A stretch of DNA of 64,000 bases, from contig OY986437.1 of assembly GCA_963920525.1 (NCBI GenBank), positions 198,185,511-198,249,510 on the forward strand, given 5' to 3'. This document shows positions 46,358 to 57,548 of the stretch, one piece after another. The notes beneath the pieces are model-generated. The model did no database searches and had not been told where the DNA came from. It worked only from the letters and a program-made list of their open reading frames with translations. Source of the stretch: Dichetophora obliterata (lineage: Eukaryota; Arthropoda; Insecta; Diptera; Sciomyzidae). Made by a program: the position numbers and the translations under genes. The stretch's first letter is position 1, and the number at the start of each line of letters is the position of its first letter.

Positions 46358-46872
46358 CCCTTTCAATGGCTAGGCTAAACTACGAACAAAATAATTTTTT
46401 GAGGTAATATTCCTATCATTTAGGTCCTTAAAAGATGAAAAAACATACCTTTGATTTTTACCTGCGCTGCTTACGTTTTGCAAGTTTGTACAAAGAAAAA
46501 CTTGTTTTGCTTCTGTTCGGCACTAAATCTTTATTTTTGTAATCCCTTGAAGGTTTTTTAACCCTTTAGACCTTTGTTTTTAAACCCTATTAATATTCTT
46601 ATCATAAAAGATAACAAAAAATAAATTTAATTTTTGTCCGGTTGATTTTTTTCTTATAAAATAAGCCAAAAAAAATTGTTTTGCTTTTCTTCGGTACATA
46701 ATCAAAAATCCAACTGACTTTAATGTCAAATATCTCTCTAAATTTATTTTTGTCATGTTGGTTCGTCTTTTTTCATAGAACCAATTGATTTGAGTTAAAA
46801 AAAGCGTTGCAAAATAAATATAAAAATTACTTTGTGGCGTGTACAATATTTCGGGAAAATCCACTGAAAGGG
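46358..46872. mobile_element. piggyBac-type MITE
   Basis: It starts CCCTTTCAATGG after TTAA (46354-46357) and ends CCACTGAAAGGG before TTAG (46873-46876), one base off the expected TTAA. The 515-bp interior has no credible coding sequence; the minus frame at 46580-46864 is low complexity. Confidence 0.75.
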
Positions 46873-46876
46873 TTAG

Positions 46877-47461
46877 AAAGTGTTTGCAAATTTATATTAT
46901 GTCCTATGGAATAGTTAAAACAGGCAAATTTTAAATGTGTTTATTTTTACAGATAAAACAGCTTCATTTCTTTGAAAAAATATTTTTAATAAATATTTTG
47001 GGGCTTTTTTGGAAAAATAGTTACAATTATAATGCTGCGCTAAGGGAAATATTGAAATTATTGTTTTAATGTGGTTTAATTTAACTTGAAAAAAATAGAT
47101 TTAACGATATACGTATATATTAAAAATCAGCGAATATATTTGTATTATTAATTGTTTTTTTTTTGCCTGAGGTTACGATGAACAGTGAAATCTGACATAT
47201 TTAGATGGCCCAAATTATTTTTTTGGGTTAATGGTTTCTATTAAAATCTATTTTTTGACTTTCAATATCGTTTCCGAAAAATTTTCACAATTTTTTTAGT
47301 GAAATTTCACAATTTTTAAGAGTTTCTGTACCGTGAAAATCTCCAAACCTTTGTATTATATTGAATCAAACAACTGTATTATATTGTATTTCCAATAACT
47401 TAGAATAAATTAATTTTTGTACAAAATACATTAAATTTATATTATTTTAATTTATAGCCAC
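46877..47461. other. Noncoding AT-rich stretch
   Basis: No gene or repeat with clear ends was seen. Confidence 0.5.
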
Positions 47462-48829
47462 AGAGGCTATATTATACAGAGGTTCGAAGTTCACTCAATT
47501 TACGTTGTACAAGCATCAGGAGGAGAGAAGAACAAAACAAAAATTATTATGCTTATGCCTCAGCAGTTGTTTCATGAGCATCTATAGAAAAGTATGTGCA
47601 GCTTCAAAACGAACGCTGAGGCAAAGCAAATTTATTTTTGTTTTTTCTTCTATTCTCCGGACCAGAGCTGGGTCAAAAAATACTCATTACAATTCCTTGG
47701 AATTGGGAATTGGTAATTGGTCCTCCCAATTCCTCAGGAATGTTATTGGAAAAAAATCATCAGTTCCATTACAGGAATTGTAATTGGTAATTGAACACCT
47801 CAATTCCTCAAGAATGGAATTGGAAAAATATCATAAATTAATTACAGGAGTTTTAATTGGTGATTGAACACCTTAATTTTTTGATAGGATTAGAAAAAAA
47901 TCGTCAATTCCATTACAGGAATTGTAATTGGCAATTGAACACCTCAATTCCTTGGAATGGATTTGAAAAAAATGGTCAATTCCATTACAAGAACTGTAAT
48001 TGGTAATTCAACACTTCAATTCCTCATAAATGGAATTAGACAAAATCATCAATTCTATTACAGGAATTGTAATTTGAAGTTAAAATTTCGATTACTTTTT
48101 TATTAACTCAAAACTACTTCATTGCGCATTAGAAAATTTTATTTGACTATCACTGTTAGTCGGTTAATAAAATATTTACAAATAAATGTGTTATCGAAGA
48201 TACCAATTTGATTAATTGATTACCACATTTTGACTTAGAACGAAATATATAGCTGCTACGCTACCAGGTCCGATCCCGCCGACATTTTGCAAGGAGCTTG
48301 CTACAAAACTACCACACCCTGTACAAAATGTCATTGATCTACTAACAAAGCGATGTTTTTCAATTCTATTCCTAAGGAATTGAGGCGTTAAATGACCAAT
48401 TACAATTCCCGTAATGGAATTTGCAATTTTTTTCAATTCCATTGGAATTGATGTGGTCAGTTACACATTACAATTCTGTAATGGAATTGACAATTTTTTC
48501 CAATTTCATTACGAGGAATTGAGGTGTTCAATTACCGATTACAATTCCTGTAATAGAACTGAAGATTTTTCAATTCCATTCCTGAGGAATTAGATGTCTA
48601 ATTACCAAATACAATTCCTGCAATGTACTTGAAAAGTTTTTCCAATTACATTCCTAAGGAATTGAGATGTACAATTACCAATTCCTAATTCCAAGGAATT
48701 GGAATTTAGGTGGAATTAAATTAAAAAGGTATTATTGCAACCCAGCTCTGCTCCGGGCGCTTGTTCAACGAAACTTAACTTCGAAGAGTATTCGAAGTCG
48801 AACTGATACCTCCGTATAATATAGCCTCT
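47462..48829. repeat. Foldback element with inverted ~72-bp minisatellites
   Basis: The outer ends AGAGGCTATATTATACAGAG and, reversed, AGAGGCTATATTATACGGAG form terminal repeats. Inside, about five diverged ~72-bp units (spacing 71-74 bp; core ATTACAGGAATTGTAATTGG) occupy 47690-48075. A matching set in reverse occupies 48355-48740, around a spacer of about 280 bp. Each unit contains small palindromes such as CCAATTCC/GGAATTGG, so the whole can fold in many registers. There is no coding sequence. Confidence 0.85.
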
Positions 48830-49281
48830 TTGACAATACTCTTTAGTTTATATGTAATTTTTTTTAAGAGATTTCACGTATATTATATTACGCAAAGTAA
48901 AGATTACTAAGTCTTAGTAAAGATTAATTATGACATCCCGAAATTAAAAATAACCAACAAACAAGGGCTGAACAAGGGTCGAACATGGGTCAAACACAGT
49001 CTAAAACACTTCAAAAAGCCAATTTGGCTTAACAGCGGCCGTTTTGAGGAAATGTTCTATAAATAATTTTTTTAACAACCTTATAAAAAAAATTTCCACA
49101 CATAAAAATAATACTATTAGCATTCTATATCCATAACAAACACATGCACAACAATAAAAGCAACACCCACTCGGCAGGCTGATGCTGCCAGCATGTACGG
49201 TTATCAGATCTGCTTAAAGTGAAATCAGTACACTTTACTTTAGGCAGATCAATTACACTGTTCAACACAAAGAAAAATAAA
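48830..49281. other. Noncoding stretch
   Basis: No gene was seen. CAAGGGCTGAACAAGGGTCG at about 48964-48983 resembles, in reverse, the 11-bp CCCTTGTTCGR repeat at 59153 and 60637. Confidence 0.45.
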
Positions 49282-51164
49282 AAGGTTCCGCCAACGGATT
49301 CTGATAGAGGGGACTAAAAAAATATACGTGCATCGGCGTTTTGAAAGTTTACGTCTGAGTTTTATTTTAGAGGGGGTTTAGTTTATCCCCCTTTTGAATA
49401 TTCTCATAGTGAATCGGCAAACGAAACCATGTGACCCTTAAGTTTTTGGTATAGGATTTATTCAGCACATTTATGTAAAATATTACGAGTAACATTTTCA
49501 TGGAACATTTTAACCCTCTTACTCTTTAATGTATGGGTCTTTTTTGACCTGTTTTTCATTAGGGGCAAACAAGACCCATAAAACAGGCATATAACGGGTT
49601 AAAATATTCCACAAAATATTTGAAATAAAATTTTACTATAAGTTTCTAAATACACCAAAGTTCAAAAACCAACTTGAATGCCAAAAATAAGTGAAAATTT
49701 AAAATGTGTTAAAATGTTAATTTCTCACTTATTTAAAATTGGTGTCAAAATGTCCCACAAAACTCAGTGTTAGTTCCTATAACAAAAATGTTAGACGTAA
49801 AATTTCACTCAAAATCACCATACAAAAGAAATATCTACATATAATATCTATAAATACAAAGAAGAGACTAAATTTGGGTATTTGAAGAAGCATTTATTTA
49901 TTACATGTCTTTTAGCTATAAGCAATTCTATACCATTATCAAACAATGTCCAGCATATTTCAGCTATGAAAGAATAAATTCTCTTGCCCTTATAGCGTTC
50001 TTCAATAGGTGCAAATGTCTGATGAAATCGTTCATCATGTTCATCAGATTCTGTTGTTCGAAGTTATCCATATGAGAATTCAAAAAAATGAATGTTTGTT
50101 GTCATATGAACACCTAGTTTTTCAAAAGAACTTAGCACCTTGTCGACGTTACTCCATGCTCAGAATTAGTATGCTTGCCGCAGACATAGCAAAATTAATC
50201 AAGTTTGTCTAAACAATTAGACATTTTCGCTAAAACTGAAATTTCATTATTCACTGCTTACAAACCTAGTATTTCACAAATCAATTTTTGTTTCCTTACT
50301 TAAGCTTGATGTTATTTTGATTAAGTAAATCACTCAGGCTTTGTTTTAAAATCTGCAATTCTTTTAAAAAGCACAGAAAGTTGTGTACACAATAAGAAAT
50401 AACACAGTAACACACTTCGGTGCAATAAAAAAGAATGTGGAGCGGGGAAGGGAATTGATTTGAATTTTCGTTTTTATTTTGCTTTTCATAGTTTTTTGTT
50501 GGAACGTAACGGATCGTATGATGCGCCAAATAAGTGCATCAGTGGAAAAATGACAAAATTTGCTCTCTTCTTTGTATTTATAGATATTATATGTAGAACT
50601 TTCCTTTGTATGGTGATTTAGAGTGAAATTTTACGTAAAACATTTTTGTTATAGTAACTAACACCCCAACACTGAGTTTGGTGGGACATTTTAATACCAA
50701 TTCAAAATAAGTGAGAAATTAACCTTTAAACACATTTTAAGTATTCACTTATTTTTGGCATCAAGTTAGTTTTTGAGCTTTGGTGTGTATTCAGAGACTT
50801 ATAGTAAAATTTTATGGCAAATATTTTTCTATAATATTTTAACCTGTTATATCCCTCTTTTATGGGTCCTATTTGCCCTGTATCAAAAACAGGTCAAAAA
50901 AAGACCCATACATTGAAGAGTTATAGGGTTAAAATGTTTAACGAAAATGTTCCTCGTAATATTTTACATAAATGTGCTGAACACATCCTATACCAAAAAC
51001 GTAAGGGTCACATGGTTTCGTTTGCCGATTCACTATGAGAATGTTCAAAAGGGGGATAAACTAAACCCCCTCTAAAATACAACTCAGACGTAAACTTTCA
51101 AAACGCCAATACACGTATATTTTTTTTTTTGGTCCCCTCCATCAGAATCCGTTGGCGGAACCTT
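49282..51164. repeat. Large foldback element, ~590-bp arms
   Basis: 49282-49872 and about 50563-51164 are inverted copies, highly similar along their length (outer end AAGGTTCCGCCAACGGATTC in both). The arms include a nested TTAA-flanked hairpin with GTATGGGTCTT-like arms (about 49511-49601 and its partner near 50840-50930), so that insertion predates or was copied with the arms. The spacer of about 690 bp holds decayed minus-strand coding sequence. No target duplication was found. Confidence 0.88.
49900..50215 (-). pseudogene. Transposase-like remnant in the foldback spacer
   Basis: The minus-strand translation shows NSHMDNFEQQNLMNMMNDFI, then RHLHLLKNAIRAREFI. This is vaguely like an uncharacterised arthropod protein group with 'S...F..NLG..SDE.GERFHQD....E.RY.GR'. 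The match is short and from memory. If right, the foldback carries remains of its own or a captured enzyme. Confidence 0.3.
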
Positions 51165-51204
51165 GTTATTTTGGAAAAAATGATTTTGTTGTTCAGTGTT
51201 ATTA

Positions 51205-51481
51205 GAGCAAGAATTGGTTGGAACCATACGTGAATTATCGATTAGGTGGAACAAACATGAAAGACAATTTGAATTGCTTATAACCGAGGCTAGTGATATG
51301 CCTTAACCTCGGCAAGGATTTCCAGCCCTCAGTTGTTCCTGTCCTTTAATTCCACACTTTTCAGAATTTAGTTGTGGATTTTTTGTGTCAATAATTTTTA
51401 AATATTATAGTAAAGAACAAAGAAAACAAAAAAAAAACCATGCCCGAACCCGGATTCGAACCGGTGACCTCTGAGTTGATA
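51205..51481 (-). mobile_element. tRNA-derived SINE, truncated at both ends
   Basis: It shares the body of the SINE at 28836-29223 (AAAGACAATTTGAAT, CGAGGCTAGTGATATGCCTTA). The B box region is present (GGATTCGAACCGG on the plus strand, about 51452-51464). The A-box half of the tRNA head is missing beyond 51481, and the last ~70 bp of the body before the tail are also absent. Confidence 0.8.
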
Positions 51482-52423
51482 TGACATATGGTATATTAAG
51501 GGATGTGTTCCATAACTATAAAAAATCGTGTAACTTGAAACACTTTTAAATTTTTGTCCACAAAATCGTGCAAAAAATTAATAATTTCAATATAACATAC
51601 AAATAATTTTTTTTTTTCTTACAATATACAGCCAATATTCGAAGCGCCCATTTTATTTTTAAATAAATCAAAGAAACCACAATTTTTTGTCTGTTCGTCA
51701 TAAATATCATTTAATTGGGTTCAAGTAGATTTGCTTACATTATTTCTTGAATATGAAATCTCGTAAATGGTCGCCATTGGCCTCTACGACATATTGTGCC
51801 CGTTTTGCAGCATTTTCCATGGTTTTCTTCAACATTTCGATGGGAATGGCGGTTATTTCTTGACGAATGTTGGTTTTCAGCTCTTCTAGGGTCTTTGGCT
51901 TGTTGACGTAAACCTTTGATTTCAAATAACCCCACAAAAAGAAGTCTGAGGCGTTAAATCTGGTGATCTTGGCGGCCAATCGAAATCACCATTTTTTGAC
52001 ATCAAACGGCCAGGGAACAATTGCTTCAAAAAATCGATTGTAGTGCGGCTTGTGTGTGGTGACGCGCCGTCTTGTTGAAACCAGTAGTGCCTGATACGCT
52101 TTCGACGAACGATTGGCATGAAAAAATTGTTTATCATATCGCGATAACGCTCCTGATTGACAGTAACTCTGTGGCCATTATCATCTTCGAAAAAGAACGG
52201 CCCAATGAGCATTTTAGCACAAACGCCGCACCAAACAGTGACTTTTGCATCGTAAAGAGGTACCTCTTGAATCTCTTGTGGATTTTCAGTGGCATAAATA
52301 CGGCAATTTTGTTTGTTTACCGTTCCGTTCAACTGAAAATGAGCTTCATCGCTCATAATAATTTTATGCCAAAATTGCTCGCCTTCTTCAGCCATTTCGA
52401 TGACTCTTTGGGCCCATTCCAAT

Positions 52424-52428
52424 CGACG
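52424..52428. repeat. 5-bp target duplication of Transib, left
   Basis: CGACG here and at 55951-55955. A GC-rich 5-bp duplication is typical of Transib. Confidence 0.92.
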
Positions 52429-52457
52429 CACAGTCATTCGTCCCATAGACAAAAATC
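52429..52457 (+). promoter_or_regulatory. Left RSS-like terminus (13-bp spacer)
   Basis: Heptamer CACAGTC (52429-52435), 13-bp spacer (52436-52448), nonamer-like ACAAAAATC (52449-52457). Vertebrate recombination signals are CACAGTG and ACAAAAACC with 12- or 23-bp spacers. The last base of the heptamer differs (C for G). Confidence 0.7.
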
Positions 52458-53318
52458 AAAAAAATTTATGGCAGAGAATAAGAATGTTTTGATATCAATT
52501 GGAAGGTAAAACATCAACTAAAAATATAAATAAAAATTATTTGTTTAGAGTTTAATTTACGCCCGCTATAGGTTCTAAGAGTTGATTGTTTTTCATGAAT
52601 TTTATGTATTATCGCATCTTGAAAATCGAGTAAGACAAAAAAAATTATGAAAACTGCAATTAAAAAAAAAAAAAAAAATAATAACATTTTTGTAAAGATA
52701 ATAAAAAGGTCGAATTTAAGTTTTTTAAATTGTAAAAATAAAATTAAAAATTTTAATTTTACTTCACTTCAAAGTCACGCTTTTTAATACTTAAAATTGC
52801 AAAATAGCAATATTACTATGACATTTAAAAAAATATGCATAAACTTCGGTAAAATTTTTTTTCATATATCATTAGTCTTAACTTTCTACTAACAAGAACT
52901 AAAAAAATTTACTCCGCTTTCGTCCGCCTTTTAAAAATATTACTCTTTTTCCAAACATCAACTTTTGTTGTTTCTTGCTTTAACTCTTTTTCTTTGTAAA
53001 CATAAAATCAAAACCGTTAAAAAATTAACCCTATATTGCATTGCATGTGAAAAGCATAAGTAATGTAATATAAAAATAACAATTGGCTTAAAATATCATA
53101 ATTATTAAGAATTTTTTATAAAAATTTTTATTAATTTAATTAGAATTCCTAAATACCTTAGAATTATTTTTATCCACAATTATTTTTATTAACTTTAAGC
53201 TTTATTTTGTTTAAATTTATGAAGTAGCCACTATTGGGTTAATTTTGTTTACATTTGACATAAAGCAAGTGGCAAAAAAGTTAAAAGTGCGATTGATTTA
53301 GTGCAAACATTATAAAAT

Positions 53319-55476
53319 ATGCCAAAACAAATATTATATGAAGATGTTATTGATTTGTGGATTACTAGTGATGTAACAAAAAGATCATTAAATATATATT
53401 CATTTTGTGTTTCCAAGCTCGGGGAATCTAGTTTTAGTGACGGAAAACTTCGCATTAATATATCTCGATTTAACGCCGAGATGACAAAAAAGTGGCGTCA
53501 AAGCCAATATAAAAAAGAGAGGTTACTTGAAAACCACTCTGCTTGGTTGAAGTGGACTATATTCAAGGAAACTAATTCCGATAATGTAAGTAATAGCCTC
53601 GATATCAAAAATAATATTATAAATCACACATTAATTTTTCCTTTATAAATAGGAACCGAGTACTAGTGCTGGAAAACGTGGCAGACCTGAAATAAATTTC
53701 GAAACTGCTTCAGAAAAAACAAAATTAAGAAGGGTTGAAAATCTTTTAAATGATTATTGTCCGGAAGAACTTGCTTATGCTGCTAAAAAATCCAAAAAAA
53801 GAAGTGAAGAGAAGCAAACTGAAACAACAAAAAAATTGGAACCTAGTGAAGCCCTCTCGCTTTGCTTTGATTTGGGTTTATCTGATGAAAAATATAAAAT
53901 TTTGGCAAACGTTGTTAATCGCTTGCATGAAAATTGTTTCCCAAGTTTATTCTATACGAAAGTTGAGACGCACTTTGACACCAAAAATAAAAGTGACAGA
54001 GATTTCAGCCGAAGTTGATCTGCAGCCACTCATGCGCATGACAACAAATGGAATTTTGGAGCAATGCAGAAATGGAAGACCTTCGGGAAAGCTTGCTCTT
54101 ATATCCAAATGGGGAATGGATGGCAGCTCAGGCCACAGTCTTTATAAACAGAAGTTTGCTATTGAGGAACATACGGATGAATTTTTGTTTGTGGTTGCCT
54201 TTGTGCCGCTTAAGTAATTTTTAATTGATCATCAAATGCGAATATATTTTTATTATTTCATTTATAATTTTTAGGCTGACTGATAGTTCAACAAATGAAG
54301 CTCTATGGGAAAATTCAACACCTTCATCAACACTTTCTTGCAGACCCATTAAATTTGTTTTTACAAAAGAATCCAAACAGATAGTTTCGATGGAGAATAA
54401 TAACATGAATTTTAAGATAAATAATCTTGAATGTGATACATTTTTAAAGAATGGCGAGGTTGCAGAAGTTTCTTATATTATGCACTGCACCATGATTGAT
54501 GGGTCAGTAGCTAACGTATTAACAGAAAATACAAGTGCAAGTAGATGTTTCATTTGTAAAGCCTCTCCCAAAGAAATGAACCTTGTCACAACCAGTCGGT
54601 TGAGCAACGAAGATCACTACAAATTCGGCTTATCTATTCTACATTGTTGGATTCGATTTTTGGAATGCTTAATCCATATTGCATATCGTCTTCCGTTCAA
54701 AAAGTGGCAAGTGTGAAATGAAAATAAAGAAATATATTTAGAAAACAAATATCGTATTCAGCGCGAATTTAAAGAAGAAATGGGTTTGATTATCGACCAA
54801 GTCAAGCAAGGATACGGTACTACGAACGATGGAAACACTGCTCGTAAATTCTTTTCCAATGTGGATACTGCAGCAAGAATAACAAAGTTGGATAAGGACT
54901 TGCTTTACAATATGTCCTTAATATTGAAAGTTTTGTCGTGTGGAAAAACCATAAATATTAAAGAATTTGATTTGCTCTTGCTGAGAACAAGAGATTTATA
55001 TCTTAAAAACTATAGTTGGTACTACATGCCCAGCTCATTGCATAAGGTGTTAATACACGGAACAGAAGTCATCAAGTACTTCGATTTGCCAATAGGTTAT
55101 TTAAATATGATATATGTATTTACAAATTATTTTAAATTTTCTTCAAATTTGGAAAAAATCTTTTGCAGGTTCCCTTTCTGAGGAAGCTTTGGAATCAACT
55201 CATGAAATTATTAGAAATGCTAGACTTTCCCACACTAAAAAAACAAGTCGTGAAAATACAAATGAAGACCTTATGCGGTTTTTAATTTTGTCATCTGATC
55301 CAGGGATTGTATCAAAAAGGAATTTGATATCAAAAGTGCAAAAGCGAAATGATAATTGTATAGCAAAATATTTAGTTGAAATTAATATGGAAGGGATAGG
55401 CGAACTAGATAACTTTGCAGAAATGTTAAATGATGCAGAAGAAAGCTCGTCCGATGAAAGTTATATTTTTGATTAG
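53319..55476 (+). pseudogene. Transib (RAG1-like) transposase, four exons
   Basis: The exons are 53319-53585, 53653-54213, 54275-55095 and 55169-55476. All three introns (67, 61 and 73 bp) have GT...AG ends and restore a continuous frame. The total of 1957 nt is one base more than a whole number of codons, matching a single frameshift near 53960. The start is MPKQILYEDVIDLW and the end ESSSDESYIFD, about 651 residues if read through, the usual size. The catalytic motifs are KWGMDGSSGHSLYKQ (Asp codon at 54119-54121), MHCTMIDGSVAN (Asp at 54498-54500) with a CFICKASP zinc-knuckle-like pair behind it, and GSLSEEALESTHE in exon 4 with the catalytic glutamate. A single in-frame TGA stop at 54714-54716, probably from CGA, follows KKWQV. 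With only these two lesions the copy is young. The product would be nuclear and cut at the RSS-like termini. Confidence 0.88.
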
Positions 55477-55911
55477 AACCTTATTGAAAAAATGTAATCT
55501 TTGGTTGTTATTTCTTCGATAAAACTAAAGAAGTATCGTTTCATATCCTGTTTATGTCTTTATATTAATATTATTACTAATAACTTTCATTATGCATAAT
55601 ATGTAAGTTTCTGAACACTTTCCTTAACAACTTTTCATTACGCAATAAATTTTAAATTCACTTATTTATATATTATAAATAATACATTTTATCTCTAGTT
55701 TTTCTCCCTGATAGTCATAAAAATGTATCATTTTATGGCAGTACTACTTTGCAGAATAATGAAGAAAAAATAAATGATAAAAACCCATTTTTTAAAAAAA
55801 CTATTTTAATTTAAAAAAACAATTGTTTATTTAAATTTTTTTACGTTTTTCGATTCAGTATACCATTGTTCAGATACAAGCAAAATTTCATTCGATTCCG
55901 ACCACTCCTTC

Positions 55912-55950
55912 TATTTTTGTCCATCGCTTGTATGGACTCGAATCACTGTG
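55912..55950 (-). promoter_or_regulatory. Right RSS-like terminus (23-bp spacer)
   Basis: On the minus strand: heptamer CACAGTG (55950-55944), identical to the vertebrate RSS heptamer, a spacer of exactly 23 bp (55943-55921), then nonamer-like ACAAAAATA (55920-55912). Confidence 0.75.
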
Positions 55951-55955
55951 CGACG
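55951..55955. repeat. 5-bp target duplication of Transib, right
   Basis: CGACG, the partner of 52424-52428. Joining the flanks through one copy restores the mariner frame (...PRR|LEW...). Confidence 0.92.
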
Positions 55956-56627
55956 TGGCTTATCGGTAGGCAATAATTTGTTTACCAATTGAATTTTGTA
56001 CGGAAACAAATTCAAATCAACACGTAAAATGCGTTGTAAAGTGGAATGCCGAGCTGCTGAGAACGACGATTTTGGGATGTTGTTGGTGACTGCTCAATAC
56101 TGGCTCGTACGGCTGCAATATCCGATCGCCTTGGTCGCTTTTTATTTGGCCTTTTTGGGTTACCAAGAGTATTAACAGTTGTAAATCTTTCATACAAACG
56201 ATAAATTGTTTTCTTGGAAGGCGCCTTTTTCACTTTATATATTTTTTTGAAAGCACGTTGAGTTTTCACTATTGACTTGTTTTGTTGAATGTAAATTTCA
56301 ACAATTTTAGAGCGTTCGCGTGGCGTGTACTGTTCCATTGTAAACATTTGCTTGGAATGACGCTTCAAACGCGGTATGTCATTAGTCGATTTGGCATCAC
56401 TGCGGAAAGTTACAGTGTTGCCAGATGGGCGCTTCGAATATTGGCAACCCTGTATAACATATTAAACAAAAACAATAAATTTTTACTAAAAAAAAACAAA
56501 TGATAAAAGAAATAAAACTACAACGTACAAAAAGACTATAGAAATCGGGTGTTCCTCGAAATTTGTAAACGTAAACCAGTGGTTGGAGTAATTTTTAAGT
56601 CAATAACACTCACGCATGGGCATAAAC

Positions 56628-56932
56628 CAGTGTCGGGCACATTTTAATTTCCCAAACACACGTGTTTGGAAACAAAATGCTGCTTGAGCGACGTCGACAC
56701 ATGTACACTATAAGCATCTTCGTGTGCCTTTCAATCGTGTGCGTTCGGCAGTTGCTTTTTTTGATTTTTGCTAAGCAAATCAAGTCAGTTGATGTTGAGC
56801 ACTTTCTGTAGTTAGGTCTGGTCTGCATCGATGAACTTCAAGCTTAAAACTGACGAACGCCAAGTTGCTCTTCGTTTTTCTCTGCTTCACACACAAGCAA
56901 AGAATATGATAATATGTGTGTGCCCATCACTG
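56628..56932. mobile_element. hAT-type MITE
   Basis: CAGTGTCGGGCACA and, reversed, CAGTGATGGGCACA are the ends; the 8-bp duplication GCATAAAC lies on both sides (56620-56627 and 56933-56940). It is 305 bp long. The frame at 56610-56828 crosses its border and is not a gene. Confidence 0.88.
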
Positions 56933-57239
56933 GCATAAACCGATCATTTTTGAATACAGCATTTAAATAGTTGGAGAATAAAAATTTGTTTTCGTGTAAA
57001 AAATTTTGTTGGCGAATAGTGTTATTTCAAAATCGTGCAAAAAAAAGACCGAGTTAAAAAGAGTTGAGTGTATATGCTTTTGTTGTTGTTGTTGTTTCTT
57101 TCGTTTGCGTTATTTCGTTAGCTGCAACATTAGAAAAACCGCGATATTTAGCGTTTATTTTTTATTTATTTTATTTATTTATTTAAAGAAAAGATTCACA
57201 AATAAGACAGAGTCTTTAAAATGCAGTAAGAATATAGAT

Positions 57240-57548
57240 TAGGGCGGGTCAATTTGTATGGACGAATTTTTTGGAGGTCTGGCTCAGCGAAATTCGTAAA
57301 ATACATGTAATTTCAAGACTTTTTCTCCACTACAGCATATACAAATTCTGAAAAAAAGCTGTGCGGACTTTCGTAAATAGATTTTGTTCTCAATTATAAA
57401 ATATGAATGTATGAATGTATGTGTATGAATCTATTTACGAAAGTCCGCACAGCTTTTTTTCAGAATTTGTATATGCTGTAGTGGAGAAAAAGTCTTGAAA
57501 TTACATGTATTTTACGAATTTCGCTGAGCCAGAATTTGACCCGCCCTA
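57240..57548. mobile_element. Palindromic MITE with near-perfect arms
   Basis: The ends are TAGGGCGGGTCAA on both sides with the 8-bp duplication ATATAGAT (57232-57239 and 57549-57556). The two arms, about 130 bp, are identical from the GGCTCAGCGAAATTCG word to the centre, apart from a ~23-bp indel near the outer end of the left arm. A short spacer with a TGAATGTATG repeat forms the loop. It is probably a hAT-type MITE. Confidence 0.9.

Larger units (their letters stand above)
52429..55950 (+). mobile_element. Transib transposon, nearly intact
   Basis: A 3522-bp element is flanked by an exact 5-bp duplication CGACG (52424-52428 and 55951-55955) inside a mariner transposase gene. The terminal repeats are CACAGTCATTCGTCCCATA (left) and, reversed, CACAGTGATTCGAGTCCATA (right). 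It carries one plus-strand transposase gene with four exons. Transib is the transposon group from which the RAG1 recombinase of jawed vertebrates is thought to derive. The host mariner gives an exact empty-site sequence, so the boundaries are unambiguous. Confidence 0.92.
51740..56338 (-). pseudogene. DD41D mariner transposase, interrupted
   Basis: The frame starts at 56338 (MEQYTPRERSKIVEIY) with a helix-turn-helix (KKAPSKKTIYRLYERF). A frameshift lies near 56035. It reads to KPRR near 55951, where the Transib insertion cuts it, and resumes at 52428 with LEWAQRVIEM. The catalytic motifs are IIMSDEAHFQLNG, HYWFQQDGASPHTS and, after a 1-nt deletion near 51960, PDLTP(x)SDFFLWGY. Forty-one residues separate the second and third aspartates, the spacing that defines DD41D. 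It ends at 51740 after DFIFKK. Two frameshifts plus the insertion disable the gene, but few substitutions have destroyed motifs, so this copy is fairly young. Confidence 0.88.
51629..56452 (-). mobile_element. DD41D mariner, split by a Transib insertion
   Basis: The ends CAGCCAATATTCGAAGCGCC (left) and, reversed, CAGGGTTGCCAATATTCGAA (right) are terminal inverted repeats differing by a small gap. TA lies outside both (51627-51628 and 56453-56454). Without the 3522-bp insertion and its duplicated 5 bp, the element is 1297 bp, typical for mariner. The transposase belongs to the DD41D group, known from tephritid flies as the rosa type. Confidence 0.9.

Noticed and set aside
47462..48829. CRISPR-like array of regularly spaced repeats
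   Set aside because: The units are adjacent diverged tandem repeats in mirror arrangement without unique spacers, in a eukaryotic genome.
56610..56828. Cysteine-containing 72-codon frame
   Set aside because: It crosses the border of a hAT MITE with exact duplications and has no family resemblance.
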